Below, piece after piece: positions 62,287 to 64,000 of a DNA stretch of 64,000 nucleotides. Origin of the DNA: an uncultured Algibacter sp. (GTDB lineage Bacteria > Bacteroidota > Bacteroidia > Flavobacteriales > Flavobacteriaceae); the NCBI RefSeq assembly GCF_947495675.1, contig NZ_CANLZX010000004.1, forward strand, positions 1-64,000, given 5' to 3'. The notes under the pieces are model-generated. The model was not told where the DNA came from. It did no database searches and was given only the letters and a program-made list of their open reading frames with translations. Position 1 is the stretch's first letter. Each line of letters opens with the position of its first letter. Both the position numbers and the translations under genes were made by a program.

Positions 62287-63343
62287 ACCCATAGCGATAC
62301 ATCTTCCCCAATTTCATCCTGTGCCAGAAAATGATGAGTGGTGGGGTAAAGGCTTTACAGAATGGACAAATGTTACCAAAACAACTCCAAGATTTAAGGG
62401 GCATTACCAACCACAACTGCCAGCAGATTTAGGGTTTTATGATTTACGTTTAGAAGAAGCTAGATTAGCACAAGAAGCATTGGCTAACGCTTATGGGATT
62501 CATGGATTTTGCTATTATCATTATTGGTTTAATGGAAAAAAAATGTTGTTTGAACCTTTAGAAAGAAAACTAAAAAACCCAAAAGAAGATTTACCTTTTA
62601 TGATGTGTTGGGCTAATGAAGATTGGACTCGAGCATGGGAAGCTTCAGAGAACAAAATGTTATTAAAACAAGATTATAGTTTTGAAGATGATGTAAACCA
62701 CATTAAGCATCTTATAAGTTATTTTAAAGATTCTCGATATATAAGAGTTCAAGAAAAACCAGTATTTATTGTGTATCGTCCAGAATTATTCCCAGATATT
62801 AATAAAACATTACAAATTTGGCGAGATGAAGCCAAGAAAGCTGGATTCCCAGATTTATACTTAGGGTACGCACAAAAATCTCAAAAAGAATTTTTGTCTG
62901 CTGGTTTTGATTTTGCTTTCGAATTTCAACCTAATTTCGGGAAGTTGCCCAAACCAATGGGTAATCATACAATAAAAAGAATAAAGAATAAGGTTTTTGC
63001 TAAAATGGGCATAAAAAATAATGGTATATCATCTGTTTATGATTACGAAGCTTATGTTAATGTTCAGAAAAACGAAGGTTTTAATTCAAATGTATATCCT
63101 GGTATTACACCTATGTGGGACAATTCAGCTAGAAAAAACAAAGCATTTATTCTGCATAATTCTACACCAGAAAAATATAAAAACTGGTTAACCTATATTA
63201 AAGAAAATTACCCATGGAGTAAAGTTCCAGAAAAGTTTGTTTTTATAAATGCTTGGAATGAATGGGCAGAAGGTAATCACCTTGAACCTTGCCACAAGTG
63301 GGGCACAAAGTATTTGGAAATGACTAAAGAAGCTTTAAAATAA
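62270..63343 (+). CDS. WbsX-like protein (GH99-like glycan enzyme)
   Basis: 357 residues of the WbsX/GH99-like family found in polysaccharide loci. Hallmarks: AIHLPQFHPVPENDEWWGKG, FTEWTNVTKTTPRFKGHYQP, CYYHYWFNGKKM, MCWANEDWTRAWE and INAWNEWAEGNHLEP. The fold is a TIM-barrel related to endo-alpha-mannosidase. Whether these proteins trim glycan or transfer sugars is not settled. The start is inside the preceding gene (17 bp overlap) and the next gene overlaps by one base. Confidence 0.92.
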   Translation: MSERIKPIAIHLPQFHPVPENDEWWGKGFTEWTNVTKTTPRFKGHYQPQLPADLGFYDLRLEEARLAQEALANAYGIHGFCYYHYWFNGKKMLFEPLERKLKNPKEDLPFMMCWANEDWTRAWEASENKMLLKQDYSFEDDVNHIKHLISYFKDSRYIRVQEKPVFIVYRPELFPDINKTLQIWRDEAKKAGFPDLYLGYAQKSQKEFLSAGFDFAFEFQPNFGKLPKPMGNHTIKRIKNKVFAKMGIKNNGISSVYDYEAYVNVQKNEGFNSNVYPGITPMWDNSARKNKAFILHNSTPEKYKNWLTYIKENYPWSKVPEKFVFINAWNEWAEGNHLEPCHKWGTKYLEMTKEALK

Positions 63344-64000
63344 TGGCTCCAATTACGGTTAGTATTTTTATGCTTACATATAATCAAGAACATTATATAG
63401 CACAAGCTATAGATAGTGTTTTGATGCAAAAAACTAACTTTAATTATCAATTAGTAATAGGTGAAGATTGCAGTACAGATAAAACCAGAAGTGTTTGTGA
63501 GTTTTTTGAAAAACAATATCCTAATAAAGTAAAGCTATTACCTAAATTAAATAAAAATATAGGATTAATTAATAATTATATAAGAACATTAAAAGCGTGT
63601 AATGGTAAGTATATTGCTATTTGCGATGGAGATGATTATTGGATAGACGAGTTGAAATTACAAAAACAGGTAGATTTTTTAGATAAGAATTCAGATTATT
63701 CGATTGTTGGTACTAACTACAAAAAGCTTTTTAGTAATGGCAAATTTGAAATTGTAAAAAAAGATAGATTAAAATCAAATTACTCTTTTGAAGATTTAAT
63801 ATTAAAAAATAGTATTACATCTGTAACTGTCATGTTTAAAAATATTCAAAAGGATTACCAATTACCAAATTGGATAGATAAATACCCATATGGAGATTGG
63901 CCTACATACCTTTGGACTATTAATAAAAATGGGAAAATCCATTTTTTAGAAGATGTAACGGCGGTTTATAGAATAGATATTGGAATTTCGGCTAAAATTA
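63343..64000 (+). CDS. Family 2 glycosyltransferase, truncated by the window end
   Basis: Open frame of at least 219 codons from ATG 63343, which overlaps the WbsX stop codon by one base; the 3' end lies outside. Read from the sequence: MAPITVSIFMLTYNQEHYIA, then VIGEDCSTDKT and AICDGDDYWIDE with the DxD metal site. This is the GT2 type with a GEDCSTD motif often found in Bacteroidota capsule loci. The remainder (EDVTAVYRID region) is consistent. It continues the operon. Confidence 0.9.
   Translation, partial: MAPITVSIFMLTYNQEHYIAQAIDSVLMQKTNFNYQLVIGEDCSTDKTRSVCEFFEKQYPNKVKLLPKLNKNIGLINNYIRTLKACNGKYIAICDGDDYWIDELKLQKQVDFLDKNSDYSIVGTNYKKLFSNGKFEIVKKDRLKSNYSFEDLILKNSITSVTVMFKNIQKDYQLPNWIDKYPYGDWPTYLWTINKNGKIHFLEDVTAVYRIDIGISAKI

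Noticed and set aside
1..64000. CRISPR arrays, prophage, insertion sequences, rRNA
   Set aside because: No regularly spaced direct repeats, transposase, integrase, structural phage genes or rRNA-like sequence were seen on either strand.

Overview
The window comes from an AT-rich Bacteroidota chromosome, very probably a marine member of the Flavobacteriaceae. The evidence is the gene repertoire: SecA of about 1117 residues without the C-terminal zinc motif, DUF4295 next to rpmB/rpmG, DUF2795 next to secA, a TonB-receptor-like outer-membrane barrel with a carboxypeptidase-regulatory domain, and an OmpA protein with calcium-binding-type repeats. Promoters of the TTG-N19-TAnnTTTG type and the absence of Shine-Dalgarno leaders agree with this. 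I cannot name the genus. No prophage, insertion sequence, CRISPR array or rRNA is present.

Positions 1-45.5 kb are an ordinary housekeeping mosaic of short operons: tRNA-Thr(TGT); an AlkB-like oxygenase divergent from a VanX-type dipeptidase; a DEAD-box helicase; a MOSC protein; an iron-type alcohol dehydrogenase; a tandem-FKBP lipoprotein; a dihydrouridine synthase; htpG divergent from a FabH-like synthase; an outer-membrane barrel; a sodium/solute symporter; recR with a glycosyltransferase; a 2-oxoacid dehydrogenase E2; a 976-residue surface lipoprotein; an exonuclease; a FAH-fold/Hpt/cinA operon; rpmB-rpmG-DUF4295-ftsY; rimO convergent with ttcA; a BLUF photoreceptor; a LysR regulator divergent from an MdaB-like quinone reductase; secA; a PduO-type cobalamin adenosyltransferase; an OmpA-family protein; and an ABC-F ATPase.

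From 45.6 kb to the right edge lies one strand-uniform, tightly packed surface-polysaccharide locus of more than 18 kb, cut by the window end. It holds a Wza-like export lipoprotein, a Wzc-like tyrosine autokinase with a Tyr-Gly tail, Wzm/Wzt ABC exporter genes, a radical-SAM/pyruvyltransferase fusion, a GT-B glycosyltransferase, at least six GT2 enzymes, an unrecognised GT-A-like protein, a glycosyltransferase/hexapeptide-acyltransferase fusion and a WbsX/GH99-like protein. A decayed glycosyltransferase 3' end and two paralogous GT2 pairs show that the locus has been reshaped by duplication and deletion.

The non-coding structure of most interest is a GC-rich 83-99 bp dispersed repeat (three full copies and one possible decayed copy). 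It has conserved ends and a variable hairpin core, and each full copy sits within 35 bp of a stop codon. Also notable are three near-identical terminator hairpins behind three successive minus-strand units, and a sigma-54-like promoter upstream of htpG.

The best candidates for something not previously described are the radical-SAM/pyruvyltransferase fusion, the mixed Wzc-kinase plus Wzm/Wzt export set with its second fusion enzyme, and the repeat family. None can be called novel without database searches.
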